Source: Methanospirillum hungatei
GTDB lineage: Archaea; Halobacteriota; Methanomicrobia; Methanomicrobiales; Methanospirillaceae
Length of the DNA: 64,000 bases
Assembly (NCBI RefSeq): GCF_019263745.1
Contig: NZ_CP077107.1
Coordinates: 1,674,001-1,738,000, forward strand
Reading direction: 5' to 3'
Shown here: one piece after another, positions 46,915 through 55,638 of the stretch
Layout of the letters: every line of letters begins with the position of its first letter
How positions within the stretch are numbered: position 1 is the stretch's first letter
The notes under the pieces: generated by a model
Seen by the model: the letters and a program-made list of their open reading frames with translations, nothing else
What the model was told of the DNA's origin: nothing
Databases searched by the model: none
Program-made: the position numbers and the translations under genes

Positions 46915-49689
46915 ATGACGGAAGAGACACAGGCTTTAGAAGCTGCTATTCGGAAACAATGGGACGGGGTGTTTATTGCCACCCCCTCTGAAAAAAAGAA
47001 ATTTTACCTGACCGTTGCCTACCCGTACCCAAGTGGTGCCATGCATGTCGGTCATGGCCGGACATACATTGTTCCTGATGTTGTCGCCCGGTTCTGGCGG
47101 ATGAGGGGAAGGGAAGTCCTCTATCCAATGGCATTTCATGTCACCGGTGCCCCGGTTATCGGTATCTCAAAACGGATTGCACGGCGGGATGAGAGTGCCA
47201 TAAAACTCTACCGGGATCTGTACCGGGTTCCGGCAGATGTCCTTGAGACCTTTACCGATCCGTTAAACATCGTCAACCATTTTTCAAACGAATATGAACG
47301 GGTCATGACAAAGGCCGGTCTTTCTATCGACTGGTCACGACGGTTTACCACGGTTGAGCCCACCTATAGCAAGTTTATCGAATGGCAGTGGTACCATCTC
47401 CGGGAAGCAGGCCATGTGAACAAAGGAGCTCATCCGGTCAGGTACTGTCCCCAGTGTGAAAATCCGGTCGGTGACCATGATCTCCTTGAGGGTGACAAGG
47501 CTGAAATCCAGAAATTCACTCTTATCATGTTCCAGTTCGGAGATGTATTCATTCCCTGTGCAACTCTCCGGCCAGAGACCATCTATGGTGTTACCAACCT
47601 CTGGGTCAATCCCACGGTAGAATATGTCAGGGCCCGCGTTGATGGAAAAGAATGGATCCTCTCCAGACAAGCCATGGAGAAGATCTCCCTGCAGGATCAT
47701 GAGGTCAATGAGATTGGTACCATTCCTGGATCAGATCTCGTAGACAAGGTCGTCAGCCATCCGTTCTGTGGAGAGATCCCCATCCTTCCTGCAGTCTTTG
47801 TTGATCCGGACATGGCAACCGGTCTGGTGATGAGTGTCCCGGCTCATGCACCGTATGACTACATCGCTCTCCGTGACCTGCAGCGAAAAGGTCAGTATAC
47901 TGAGATCAAACCAGTCGGACTTATAAAAGTAGAAGGATATGGCGAATTCCCTGCTGTTGAAGCAGTCGAAAAGGCTGACATCATCAACCAGGATGATCCA
48001 AATCTTGTGGAACTGACTCAGTCAGTGTATTCTGCCGAACATGCAACCGGAAAAATGTACGAACAGTACGGTGGAAAACCAGTCAAGTTTGCCAGGGATG
48101 AGATCGCCCAGGTTCTGACTGAAAAACACCATTCCGGTATCATGTACGAGTTTGACACCCGGCCGGTTGTGTGCCGGTGTGGATCAAGGGTTTTTGTGAA
48201 AGTCCTCCATGACCAGTGGTTCCTTGAATATAGTGATGAGGCATGGAAACAGCAGGTCAAGGATCATCTTGAGGATATGGAACTTGTCCCCCAGGAGGTC
48301 AGGGCAGAGTTTTTCAGAACTGTTGACTGGCTGAAGGACTGGGCATGTTCACGACGTATTGGTCTTGGTACAAAAATGCCATGGGATCCGGACTGGCTTA
48401 TCGAGCCACTCTCTGACTCAACCATCTACATGGCGTATTACACCATTGCCTCCAGAATCAAACATATTGATCCAAATCTCCTGACTCCTGCAGTCTTTGA
48501 TTACATATTCCTTGGAAAAGATTCTGAAGGACTCCCCGAGCGGGAACGGCTTGACGGTATGAGAAAGGAGTTCCTGTACTGGTACCCGTACGACTTCAGG
48601 TTCTCGGCAAAAGATCTCATCTCCAATCACCTGACGTTCCAGCTCTTCCACCACTGCACAATATTCCCAAAAGAATGCCTCCCTCATGGCATGGTGGTCT
48701 TTGGAATGGGTCTCTTAAACGGGGCAAAGATGTCTTCATCAAAGGGGAATGTGTACCTGCTTGAGGATGCAATCAATGACTTTGGTGCTGATACCGTCAG
48801 AATGTTCCTGATAGGTTCAGGTGAACCCTGGCAGGACTTTGACTGGAGAAATGAACTTGTCTCTTCCACCAAGAAACAGATCGAGCGGTTCGCACAGACT
48901 ATCAGAGAAGGACTTGCATCTGACGGCCCTGATACGGATATTGACCGATGGCTTATCTCACGGATGCAGAATCATATTTCACTAGTAACTACAGCCATGG
49001 AGAACTTCCAGACAAGGCAGGCACTTCAGGAGGCATTCTTCGGATTTGAATCTGATCTGAAATGGTACAAACGCCGTCTTGGTCAAAATCCTCCCGGAAA
49101 GACTGCCATGAAGACGCTCTGTTCCACATGGGTAAGACTACTTGCTCCAATTATCCCATTTACCTGTGAGGATCTTTGGAAGGAAATCGGAGACGGTCTG
49201 GTCTCATTCGCACCCTGGCCTGAATCAGATACTGCGAAGATGGATGATCCTGCAGAGATTGCAGAAGAACTTCTAGTCAGAACGGTAGAAGACATCGAAT
49301 CAATTCTTCGGATCCTGAAGACACCGCCTCGGAAAGTGACCATTTGTGTTGCACCTTCCTGGAAATGGGATATCTTAACACTCATCGCCGAAGCACCGGA
49401 CAAGAAGAATGTCATTCGGGATGTCATGCAGAAGGAGGATATAAAAACACGGGGTAGAGAGGCTGCAGATGCAGTAAAACAGTGTACAAATCTCTTCCAC
49501 AAACTCCCATCCGACCTCGTTGACCGGATTGTCTCACAAAAACCAGATGAACTTGCAATATTCAAAGGTGCATCAGCATTTCTGGTAGACGACACAAAAC
49601 TTGAGATAGAAGTAGTACCAGCAGATGCATGCCATCACATGAAGGCAGGATCAGCCCTTCCCTTCAAACCGGCAATAATAATAGAGTAG
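46915..49689 (+). CDS. leuS: Leucyl-tRNA synthetase, archaeal type
   Basis: A 924-residue class I synthetase. HIGH appears as HVGH (residues 44-47) in AYPYPSGAMHVGHGRTY, and KMSKS as NGAKMSSSKGNVYLLEDA. The editing CP1 domain includes CATLRPETIYGVTNLWVNP and VMSVPAHAPYDYIAL. The zinc-like CPQCENPVGDHD is present. The C-terminal extension binds the tRNA. Its stop codon lies in a hairpin followed by T-runs at 49685. Confidence 0.97.
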   Translation: MTEETQALEAAIRKQWDGVFIATPSEKKKFYLTVAYPYPSGAMHVGHGRTYIVPDVVARFWRMRGREVLYPMAFHVTGAPVIGISKRIARRDESAIKLYRDLYRVPADVLETFTDPLNIVNHFSNEYERVMTKAGLSIDWSRRFTTVEPTYSKFIEWQWYHLREAGHVNKGAHPVRYCPQCENPVGDHDLLEGDKAEIQKFTLIMFQFGDVFIPCATLRPETIYGVTNLWVNPTVEYVRARVDGKEWILSRQAMEKISLQDHEVNEIGTIPGSDLVDKVVSHPFCGEIPILPAVFVDPDMATGLVMSVPAHAPYDYIALRDLQRKGQYTEIKPVGLIKVEGYGEFPAVEAVEKADIINQDDPNLVELTQSVYSAEHATGKMYEQYGGKPVKFARDEIAQVLTEKHHSGIMYEFDTRPVVCRCGSRVFVKVLHDQWFLEYSDEAWKQQVKDHLEDMELVPQEVRAEFFRTVDWLKDWACSRRIGLGTKMPWDPDWLIEPLSDSTIYMAYYTIASRIKHIDPNLLTPAVFDYIFLGKDSEGLPERERLDGMRKEFLYWYPYDFRFSAKDLISNHLTFQLFHHCTIFPKECLPHGMVVFGMGLLNGAKMSSSKGNVYLLEDAINDFGADTVRMFLIGSGEPWQDFDWRNELVSSTKKQIERFAQTIREGLASDGPDTDIDRWLISRMQNHISLVTTAMENFQTRQALQEAFFGFESDLKWYKRRLGQNPPGKTAMKTLCSTWVRLLAPIIPFTCEDLWKEIGDGLVSFAPWPESDTAKMDDPAEIAEELLVRTVEDIESILRILKTPPRKVTICVAPSWKWDILTLIAEAPDKKNVIRDVMQKEDIKTRGREAADAVKQCTNLFHKLPSDLVDRIVSQKPDELAIFKGASAFLVDDTKLEIEVVPADACHHMKAGSALPFKPAIIIE

Positions 49690-49718
49690 AAATTTATTCT
49701 ACTGTTTTTGCTTTTTTT
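49685..49718 (+). terminator. Hairpin plus T-run terminator after leuS
   Basis: AGTAGAA (49685-49691), loop ATTTA and TTCTACT (49697-49703) form a perfect 7-bp stem, followed by TTTTTGCTTTTTTT. It overlaps the last codon and stop of leuS and the stop of the convergent DUF5611 gene. The form is that of a bacterial-type intrinsic terminator; in archaea the T-runs are the effective part. Confidence 0.6.
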
Positions 49719-50008
49719 ACCCGGTCCTTGGTTGAGTACCCGGTTACATCATCCAGATATCTTCGGAAACGCTTGTTGGTATCAAGGATAATCTGTTCAT
49801 CTTCTATCCCCTGCTTTGAGACAGTCGCAATGATAATAGATTTTTTTGCCTCTCCCAGTTTTACTTGCATTGATTCAAGGGCGCCAAATGAAAGCGTGTA
49901 CCACCCGTCTTTTTCTACAGGAGCGATCCCAAAATGTTCGGTTATCTTCGCGGTAATATTCTCAGGAAGAACCTTAATGTGAGTTCGTTTAACCGGATAT
50001 TCCTGCAT
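49694..50008 (-). CDS. DUF5611 family protein
   Basis: A 104-residue basic cytosolic protein that starts MQEYPVKRTHIKVLPENI. From memory it belongs to DUF5611, small proteins of methanogenic and related euryarchaea with no known function. Other segments are DGWYTLSFGALESMQVKLG and SIIIATVSKQGIEDE, ending in a Lys-rich tail (RVKKAKTVE). A TTG at 50020 would add four residues. It converges with leuS. Confidence 0.7.
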   Translation of the reverse strand: MQEYPVKRTHIKVLPENITAKITEHFGIAPVEKDGWYTLSFGALESMQVKLGEAKKSIIIATVSKQGIEDEQIILDTNKRFRRYLDDVTGYSTKDRVKKAKTVE

Positions 50009-50189
50009 AAGAGTACTCAATGGTTGTGTGAGCGGATATGTGTTACAGGTGAAAGGTGAGTGTTTATCTCAAAATAAATAGGCTCATTCAGATCCTCATA
50101 CCTGTACTGATATATTCAGTACATGGCCCTCCAATCCAGTCATACCACCATAGAGATTCAAGAAACACCTGTTCCGCTCTCCCTACCCC

Positions 50190-50197
50190 TATTTATA
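50190..50197 (+). promoter_or_regulatory. TATA box before corA
   Basis: TATTTATA at 50190-50197, preceded by a C-rich stretch, lies about 48 bases before the corA ATG. GGTGGGGA at 50232-50239 is the likely ribosome site. No Mg-sensing structure is evident in the 224-base gap, which otherwise shows nothing recognisable. Confidence 0.45.
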
Positions 50198-50244
50198 CCA
50201 TCAGTCTGCAGTATTATTCACATTTATTCTGGTGGGGATAGACC

Positions 50245-51177
50245 ATGATTTCAGCATATATTACCACACACGAGGGTCTGGTTCCGGTAGACACGTGGGA
50301 AGACGGGTGCTGGATCAAGGTAGTCAATCCCACGGAAAAGGAAATATCACTTCTTGTTGAACGATTTGGAGTCTGGGTTGAGTTTTTTACCGATCCCCTT
50401 GATGTAGATGAACGGGCACGTTTTGAAGTGGATGAAGGAAATGTCCTCATTCTGATCAGATCGCCACGACGGGAACCGGAAGAAGCAGTAATCCCGTATA
50501 TCACCCTTCCAATTGGCATCATACTGACCGGACATGTGATCATCACTGTCACCCTCACCGAGGTTGATGTTCTTGATGAGTTTCTCTCCGGATGGGTCAG
50601 AAATTTCGACACCCGGACCAGAACCAGGTTTGCACTTCAGATCTGTTACCGGACTGCTCTTCGGTTTCTCCGGTACCTGAAAGATATCAACCGGATGTCC
50701 AGCCAGATTGAGATGAACCTGCACCGGTCAACAACTAACGTACTTCTCCTTGATCTCTTTAACCTGCACAAAAGCCTCGTGTTTTTTACGACATCTCTCC
50801 GGTCCAACTCACTGATGGTTGAGAAATTTTCGTACTCCAATATCCTTGAAATGACCGATGAAGAGCATGACCTGTACGAGGAGATGGTTATTGAGAATAA
50901 ACAGGCTCTTGAGATGGCAAATATCTATACATCCATTATCATGGGTATGACCGGGACATTTGCTTCGATTATTAACAATAATGTGAATGTCGTGATGAAA
51001 CTCCTGACCAGTATCACGATTCTAATTTCATTACCGACACTTATCGCGAGTATTTATGGGATGAATGTTCATCTCCCATTGCAGGATAATCCGTTTGCAT
51101 TTTCGTTTATCATGTTTTGTGCAGTTGCAGCAAGTGCTCTTGGATTATTTATTCTGGTTCGGTGGAAAGTATTATAG
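50245..51177 (+). CDS. corA: CorA-type divalent cation transporter
   Basis: A 310-residue homopentameric Mg/Co channel. A soluble N-terminal domain with a long stalk helix (about 120-235) is followed by two membrane helices at the C terminus. The selectivity motif is YGMNVHLPLQ, between the helices. The tail KV replaces the usual longer Lys-rich end. It stands alone with its own promoter. Confidence 0.93.
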   Translation: MISAYITTHEGLVPVDTWEDGCWIKVVNPTEKEISLLVERFGVWVEFFTDPLDVDERARFEVDEGNVLILIRSPRREPEEAVIPYITLPIGIILTGHVIITVTLTEVDVLDEFLSGWVRNFDTRTRTRFALQICYRTALRFLRYLKDINRMSSQIEMNLHRSTTNVLLLDLFNLHKSLVFFTTSLRSNSLMVEKFSYSNILEMTDEEHDLYEEMVIENKQALEMANIYTSIIMGMTGTFASIINNNVNVVMKLLTSITILISLPTLIASIYGMNVHLPLQDNPFAFSFIMFCAVAASALGLFILVRWKVL

Positions 51178-51256
51178 TGAAAAAATATATGCTCCAAATG
51201 TTGTTAATAGAATATTCAGCTTAGTCAATTTATCCATACAGGTATGAGTAGCATTT

Positions 51257-51535
51257 ATGACATCCAGTACCATCCAGACAACCATTGATCTCCCAAAATC
51301 ATTACCATGGCTTATAAATATAAAACCAGATGAACTTGGAGGATATATCCGAAAATCCCTGGCAGTTGAGTTATTTCGTGAAGGGAGGATTTCATTAGGG
51401 AAAGCAGCAGAGATTGCTGGTTTTGAAACCAAAATAGATATGATAGAGGAACTTATGAGTCGTAATATTGGCCTTGCTTATTCTATAGAAGATGCTGAAG
51501 AGGATCTGAATACCCTTAAACAAATTCTCAAATGA
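51257..51535 (+). CDS. UPF0175 family protein (antitoxin-like)
   Basis: A 92-residue protein of the UPF0175 family, small helix-turn-helix-like proteins usually encoded just before DUF3368 PIN proteins. Conserved features are IRKSLAVELFREGRISLGKA and AEIAGFETKIDMIEELM, with an acidic C-terminal helix. Its stop overlaps the next start (ATGA), the normal arrangement for an antitoxin-toxin operon. The neutralising role is inferred from this pairing. Confidence 0.8.
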   Translation: MTSSTIQTTIDLPKSLPWLINIKPDELGGYIRKSLAVELFREGRISLGKAAEIAGFETKIDMIEELMSRNIGLAYSIEDAEEDLNTLKQILK

Positions 51536-51999
51536 GAAAAATCATAACTAATTCTACACCTCTCATTGTTCTTTCAGCATTGGGACAATTGGAATTACTT
51601 CATCATTATTTTGATGAGGTAATCATTCCTGATGCAGTATGGCAGGAGGTTGTGATAAATGGAAAAAACAGACCTGGTGCATTGGAAGTCAGAAATTGTG
51701 AATGGATCAGAATTCAAGAGGTCAGTGACATCATTGCAGTTGAAACATTGCACATATATCTTGGAATTGGTGAATCTGAAGCGATAATTCTGGCAAAGGA
51801 ACTGAATCTCCCTCTTATCATCGATGATAAAGCAGGGAGACGAACTGCAAAAGCTCTTGATCTATCAGTTACCGGCACGATAGGCATTCTTTTAAAAGGC
51901 TCTGAAGACAACCTCGTGAACATGAATGAGACAGTTTCGGGTCTGATATCCATTGGTTTCCGATTTGATAAGGAAACAATGACAAAGATGTTCACCTGA
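51532..51999 (+). CDS. DUF3368 PIN-domain protein (toxin-like)
   Basis: A 155-residue PIN-fold protein and probable ribonuclease toxin partner of the UPF0175 protein. Motifs are ITNSTPLIVLSALGQLELL, VIIPDAVWQEVV, GIGESEAIILAKEL with the conserved Glu, and LIIDDKAGRRTAKAL with two Asp. The first family Asp is replaced by Asn-Ser in ITNSTPL, as is common in DUF3368, so catalytic activity is uncertain. Confidence 0.82.
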   Translation: MRKIITNSTPLIVLSALGQLELLHHYFDEVIIPDAVWQEVVINGKNRPGALEVRNCEWIRIQEVSDIIAVETLHIYLGIGESEAIILAKELNLPLIIDDKAGRRTAKALDLSVTGTIGILLKGSEDNLVNMNETVSGLISIGFRFDKETMTKMFT

Positions 52000-52053
52000 T
52001 ATCATTTTTATCGTTCTATCCATTGGTTTTTTGAATCATACGTATATAGTTAG

Positions 52054-52105
52054 ATTTATCTCACATAAGTGGAATATATCTAACATAGTGTGAGAAATAT
52101 CTCAC
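52054..52105. promoter_or_regulatory. Operator with TCTCAC repeats and a perfect palindrome
   Basis: GTGAGA-AATA-TCTCAC is a perfect inverted repeat at 52090-52105. Further half-sites lie upstream (TCTCAC near 52056 and the related TCTAAC near 52078). The site ends nine bases before the ATG at 52115 of a DUF2178-like gene that is followed by an XRE regulator. Self-regulation by that protein is the natural reading; it is not proven. Confidence 0.6.
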
Positions 52106-52114
52106 AGTGATAGC

Positions 52115-52669
52115 ATGAACCGAACTGCAATCATCACACTTGAAATAACCATAACTGCCCTGATACTTGTCGTTCTAATCGGAACGTACCTGGCATCAGG
52201 ATTTTCATATGATGCACTTATCTGGATTCTCCTGATTGCTCTTGGGATTGGAGCCATGTATCTTCTGAAAAAGCACAATACCACAGAGGTTCGCCGGATT
52301 ATTGCGGTCATGGGTATTCTGTGTATAGGTATATCATTCGCCGGAATCCTTACACCGACCCCACTCCTACCGGCAACACCTACTATGGGGATGGTTTTTG
52401 GTATGATCCTCCTCCTTTTACACTGGAGGATGAAGAGGCAGGATGGTGAGCTTGGACTGCAGGATGAACGATCCCTCCGTATCGGGACATATGGGATTGC
52501 CTGCTCCTGGTACCTGACTTATATCGTGGTAATACTCCTTGCCACTGCGATAAGTCTTGGAGGTATGCAGGTTCCGGCAGAATCAGTCGTCCTTATTCTC
52601 ATCATCCTCATGCCCATCAGCACCATCCTCTTTCAGACGTACTTTAACCACAAGGGTGATGTCTACTAG
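52115..52669 (+). CDS. DUF2178-like membrane protein
   Basis: A 184-residue protein with about six hydrophobic helices and a short cytoplasmic loop HWRMKRQDGELGLQDERSLRIG. The Asp-Glu-Arg loop followed by a helix (IGTYGIACSWYL) resembles the DUF2178 family of predicted membrane proteins commonly paired with an XRE regulator. No function is known. The regulator gene starts nine bases downstream. Confidence 0.7.
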   Translation: MNRTAIITLEITITALILVVLIGTYLASGFSYDALIWILLIALGIGAMYLLKKHNTTEVRRIIAVMGILCIGISFAGILTPTPLLPATPTMGMVFGMILLLLHWRMKRQDGELGLQDERSLRIGTYGIACSWYLTYIVVILLATAISLGGMQVPAESVVLILIILMPISTILFQTYFNHKGDVY

Positions 52670-52678
52670 GGAGGAGCC

Positions 52679-52900
52679 GTGTACACCCGGATAAAGGAAT
52701 TCAGGGTTCGAGAGGGAATAACTCAGGCCGATCTTGCCCAGAAAGCAGGAGTCAGGCGGGAGACCATTGTTTTTCTTGAAAAAGGAAAATATAATCCATC
52801 CCTCCGGCTGGCCCATCATATCGCCTGCATTCTGCATACCAGCATTGAAGAACTGTTCTTCTTCGATGATGAAACAGAACCGGAGATGAATAACTCATAA
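52679..52900 (+). CDS. XRE-family transcriptional regulator
   Basis: A 73-residue helix-turn-helix protein of Cro/C1 type. The HTH lies at [23 protein letters not shown] (residues about 14-36), and [14 protein letters not shown] follows. It has no sensor domain. The start is GTG at 52679 with GGGAGGAG upstream. Its last codons lie within the first copy of a 36-bp direct repeat (52872-52907). It probably binds the palindrome at 52090. Confidence 0.88.
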   Translation: MYTRIKEFRVREGITQADLAQKAGVRRETIVFLEKGKYNPSLRLAHHIACILHTSIEELFFFDDETEPEMNNS

Positions 52901-52907
52901 CAGGTCA
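52872..52907. repeat. 36-bp direct repeat, copy 1
   Basis: These 36 bases are identical to 53753-53788. They contain the last nine codons and stop of the XRE gene plus seven bases. The two copies bracket the MntA-HepT pair. Confidence 0.95.
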
Positions 52908-53008
52908 GAGAGTTAATTATTGAAAACAGTAAAAATCTATTCCTACGGGCCTTTATATCGAAACGAATGATAAAACATGATCTACACGATGAATAAAGAG
53001 GAGGCACT

Positions 53009-53311
53009 ATGACATCGGCAATAAAATCAGAGGAAATTTTCTCCACTCTTCATCATTCACTGAATGTCGTGAAAGAACGATATCACGTGGATAAACTTGC
53101 CCTTTTTGGATCCCGTGCCCGGGGTGATGCTCATGACGACAGTGACATAGATATCCTGGTAGACTTTGCTCCCGGTGCTGATCTCCTCGACCTTTCCGGT
53201 CTGAAACTCTACTATGAGGATATTTTCGGGAGAACAGTGGATGTTGTTCCAAGGCGGGCGATTCGTCAAGAACTTCGGGAAGCAATCCTTGCAGATGCGA
53301 TTGAAATATGA
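53009..53311 (+). CDS. mntA: MntA-type minimal nucleotidyltransferase (antitoxin)
   Basis: A 100-residue minimal nucleotidyltransferase. Its signature LFGSRARGDAHDDSDIDIL matches GSx10DxD, and the third acidic residue lies in VDVVPR. Such proteins inactivate HepT by adding AMP to its active-site tyrosine region (established for MntA-HepT). GAGGAGG lies four bases before the ATG. The hepT gene overlaps its stop by four bases. The pair is enclosed by 36-bp direct repeats. Confidence 0.9.
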   Translation: MTSAIKSEEIFSTLHHSLNVVKERYHVDKLALFGSRARGDAHDDSDIDILVDFAPGADLLDLSGLKLYYEDIFGRTVDVVPRRAIRQELREAILADAIEI

Positions 53312-53649
53312 GAAGCTGGATCCTCTATCTCCATGACATCAACGAAGCAATATCATTGATATCTGAATTCATCGATGATCTCACCCTGGAAGAATTCTCT
53401 CATGACAAGAAGACAATGAGTGCAGTCAGGGACCAGATAATGATCATAGGAGAAGCGGTAAATCACCTCCCGAATGAAATTCTTTCCGAGTATCCTGGTA
53501 TTCCATGGAGGGACATTGTAGGGATGCGCAATGTTCTGGTTCACTCGTATTTCAGAACCGATCCTGAATTGCTGTTTCTGGTTGCGACTGAACGGCTTGT
53601 ATCACTCTCTCCCATAATTATCAGCATGATCAGTAAGTATTCCCCCTGA
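53308..53649 (+). CDS. hepT: HepT-like ribonuclease toxin (DUF86)
   Basis: A 113-residue all-helical HEPN protein. The catalytic RxxxxHxY motif is intact in VGMRNVLVHSYFRTD, preceded by DQIMIIGEAVNHLP and YPGIPWRDIV. It is the RNase toxin of the MntA-HepT module. The frame and motif are complete, so it can be functional. It is translated with MntA through an ATGA overlap. Confidence 0.92.
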   Translation: MRSWILYLHDINEAISLISEFIDDLTLEEFSHDKKTMSAVRDQIMIIGEAVNHLPNEILSEYPGIPWRDIVGMRNVLVHSYFRTDPELLFLVATERLVSLSPIIISMISKYSP

Positions 53650-53752
53650 AAGAGGAGATCTGAACATCTATTCATGTATTCCCAATTGATTTAATTGAAA
53701 AATATGAAAGGATCTCATGGTTCAATTACCGGATAAACCTTTCGTACTGCTT

Positions 53753-53788
53753 AAACAGAACCGGAGATGAATAACTCATAACAGGTCA
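53753..53788. repeat. 36-bp direct repeat, copy 2
   Basis: An exact copy of 52872-52907. It carries a truncated remnant of the XRE gene tail without the gene. The bases to its right lead into the YIP1 operon, and the bases to its left do not match those of copy 1. Confidence 0.95.
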
Positions 53789-53814
53789 TAGAACCTACAA
53801 CATAAGAAGAAACT

Positions 53815-54480
53815 ATGATAACGGAAATCTTAACAAACCCACGTGCCTTTTTCGGCACAATATGCACAAACGAACCGTCTCTAAAAATTCCAGCCATAAT
53901 TATCTTTGTGATGGCAATTGTCGGATCATTAACCGGCTATATGATGGGAGAACTCTCAGGGAAATTATTCTCCGGGATGATGGAAGGGCTTGCTACAATC
54001 GCTGCAGTTAGTGCTGCAATTACCACTTTCATCTCAACCTTTGTCATCTGGCTGGTTGCTGCAGTCATCCTCTTTGGACTTCAGAAAATAATGCAGGGGA
54101 CCGGCACATTCAAGCGGGTCATGGAAATCTGCGGCTATGGTATGGTTCCCCTTGTCTTTGCAACCATCATCACGCTTCTCCTAAGCGGATACTATATCCC
54201 ACAGGCAGATATCAGCCCCATCCGATCAACAAATCCTGAAGAAATTAGCCAGGCAGCCATGTCCATGATGCTGGATCCGGCTCTTCATGAATTCAGCATC
54301 ATCTCAACCATTGTCACCATCATCTTCCTTATCTGGGTGGCAAATATCTGGTCAATCGGTGTTGAAACCTGCTGTGGACTTCCAGCTAAGAAAGCACTCA
54401 TCGTTGCAGGACTTCCAGTACTCATCTACATTGCATACACCCTCTCAAGCCTCCTCCTCTTTACCGGAGGATCTGTATGA
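53815..54480 (+). CDS. YIP1-family membrane protein
   Basis: A 221-residue protein with five predicted membrane helices and a short soluble N terminus (ILTNPRAFFGTICTNEP). The pattern NPxxFF followed by hydrophobic segments fits the YIP1 family of integral membrane proteins. VMEICGYGMVPLVFATI is a conserved element. It begins an operon with a CARDB protein and a MacB-like ABC system and may assist that transporter. Function unknown. Confidence 0.75.
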   Translation: MITEILTNPRAFFGTICTNEPSLKIPAIIIFVMAIVGSLTGYMMGELSGKLFSGMMEGLATIAAVSAAITTFISTFVIWLVAAVILFGLQKIMQGTGTFKRVMEICGYGMVPLVFATIITLLLSGYYIPQADISPIRSTNPEEISQAAMSMMLDPALHEFSIISTIVTIIFLIWVANIWSIGVETCCGLPAKKALIVAGLPVLIYIAYTLSSLLLFTGGSV

Positions 54481-55637
54481 AGAGAGGGGCAATATATTCC
54501 CTGTTTTTTGTCATTCTCCTGATAATCTCTATAAGCTCAGCCGAACTTCTGCCGGAAAACGAGGCGGCAGCTGCTCAAGTACAGGTAATTAACCTCTCAA
54601 TTGACCCGGCTGTCCTCATGCCATATGACACGGCCACTGTGACGATAACACTTGCAAACACCGGAACAAAAAGTGTGGCGATATCATCCGCACAACTTCT
54701 CTCTAAAGAATTTAAAGTTCTTTCAGACAGTTATGGGAAGGTTGGTGCAATTGGTGCAGGTAATAGCATGAGTTTTACCTATACCCTCCAGGCCGGAGGA
54801 ACAACTGGGATATTTTATCCCATTCTATCAGTTGACTTCAGGGATGCAAACTTCCTTCGGTATCCTTTCAGGGTGATTGTTCAGGAAAACCCCCTCGAGG
54901 TATCAGTCCTCAATAAACCTGAAACCTGGGTTTCCGGAAAGAAAGAAGATATCACCCTTCATATCGGGAATCCCCGTGATAATCAGGTAACCGGAGTCAC
55001 CGTAATACCTCAAAACAGTGAACATGAAATTACACCGACATCATTCTTTACCGGTGTCCTGGGTCCGGATAATTCTGTAGACATCCCCTTTGCTGTGACA
55101 CCATACGGAGATTCCCCCATTGAATTCATTGTGCAGTATCAGAATGGTATCAACCAGCATGAGGTTTCATACACCCTGCCTGTCGAGATCGGGAAAAAGA
55201 GTCGGAAGCAGGCAGATACTGTTCTTTCAAATGTACAGGTTGATACCGATAAGGATCATTTCCGGGTAACCGGTGATGTCACAAACTCTGGACTTGAAAC
55301 GGCAAATGCTGTTGTGATAACCTCTAAAGAACCTGCAGTCCCGGTATTTCCGTTCAAGGTATACGCTGTAGGTGCACTCAAGCCTGATGACTTTGCAAGT
55401 TTTGAAGTGACATTCCGTGCCGATGAAAATGTAACAGAAGTCCCCCTCAGAACCTCCTTTAAGGATAATGACGGGAACGAATTTTCTTCTGATACCCTGG
55501 TTGAACTTGGTGGAGGAACCGGTCCCAAACCGAAACAGGCTGAAGAAGGATTTTCACCAGTTATCATCGGAGTAATCGTGATTATAGCTCTGGGAGTGAT
55601 CGGTGCTGTCTGGTATAGCCGAAGACCACGAGGATAA
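54477..55637 (+). CDS. Secreted/membrane-anchored CARDB-like domain protein
   Basis: A 386-residue surface protein. It has a signal peptide (IYSLFFVILLIISISSAE), three or so immunoglobulin-like CARDB/NEW3 repeats (MPYDTATVTITLANTGTKSV, VSGKKEDITLHIGNP, FRVTGDVTNSGLETANAV), and a C-terminal membrane helix (VIIGVIVIIALGVIGAVWY) with basic tail SRRPRG. It resembles COG1361 S-layer-domain proteins. It is translated with YIP1 (ATGA overlap). Such proteins accompany MacB-like ABC systems in methanogens. Confidence 0.8.
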   Translation: MKRGAIYSLFFVILLIISISSAELLPENEAAAAQVQVINLSIDPAVLMPYDTATVTITLANTGTKSVAISSAQLLSKEFKVLSDSYGKVGAIGAGNSMSFTYTLQAGGTTGIFYPILSVDFRDANFLRYPFRVIVQENPLEVSVLNKPETWVSGKKEDITLHIGNPRDNQVTGVTVIPQNSEHEITPTSFFTGVLGPDNSVDIPFAVTPYGDSPIEFIVQYQNGINQHEVSYTLPVEIGKKSRKQADTVLSNVQVDTDKDHFRVTGDVTNSGLETANAVVITSKEPAVPVFPFKVYAVGALKPDDFASFEVTFRADENVTEVPLRTSFKDNDGNEFSSDTLVELGGGTGPKPKQAEEGFSPVIIGVIVIIALGVIGAVWYSRRPRG

Positions 55638-55638
55638 G

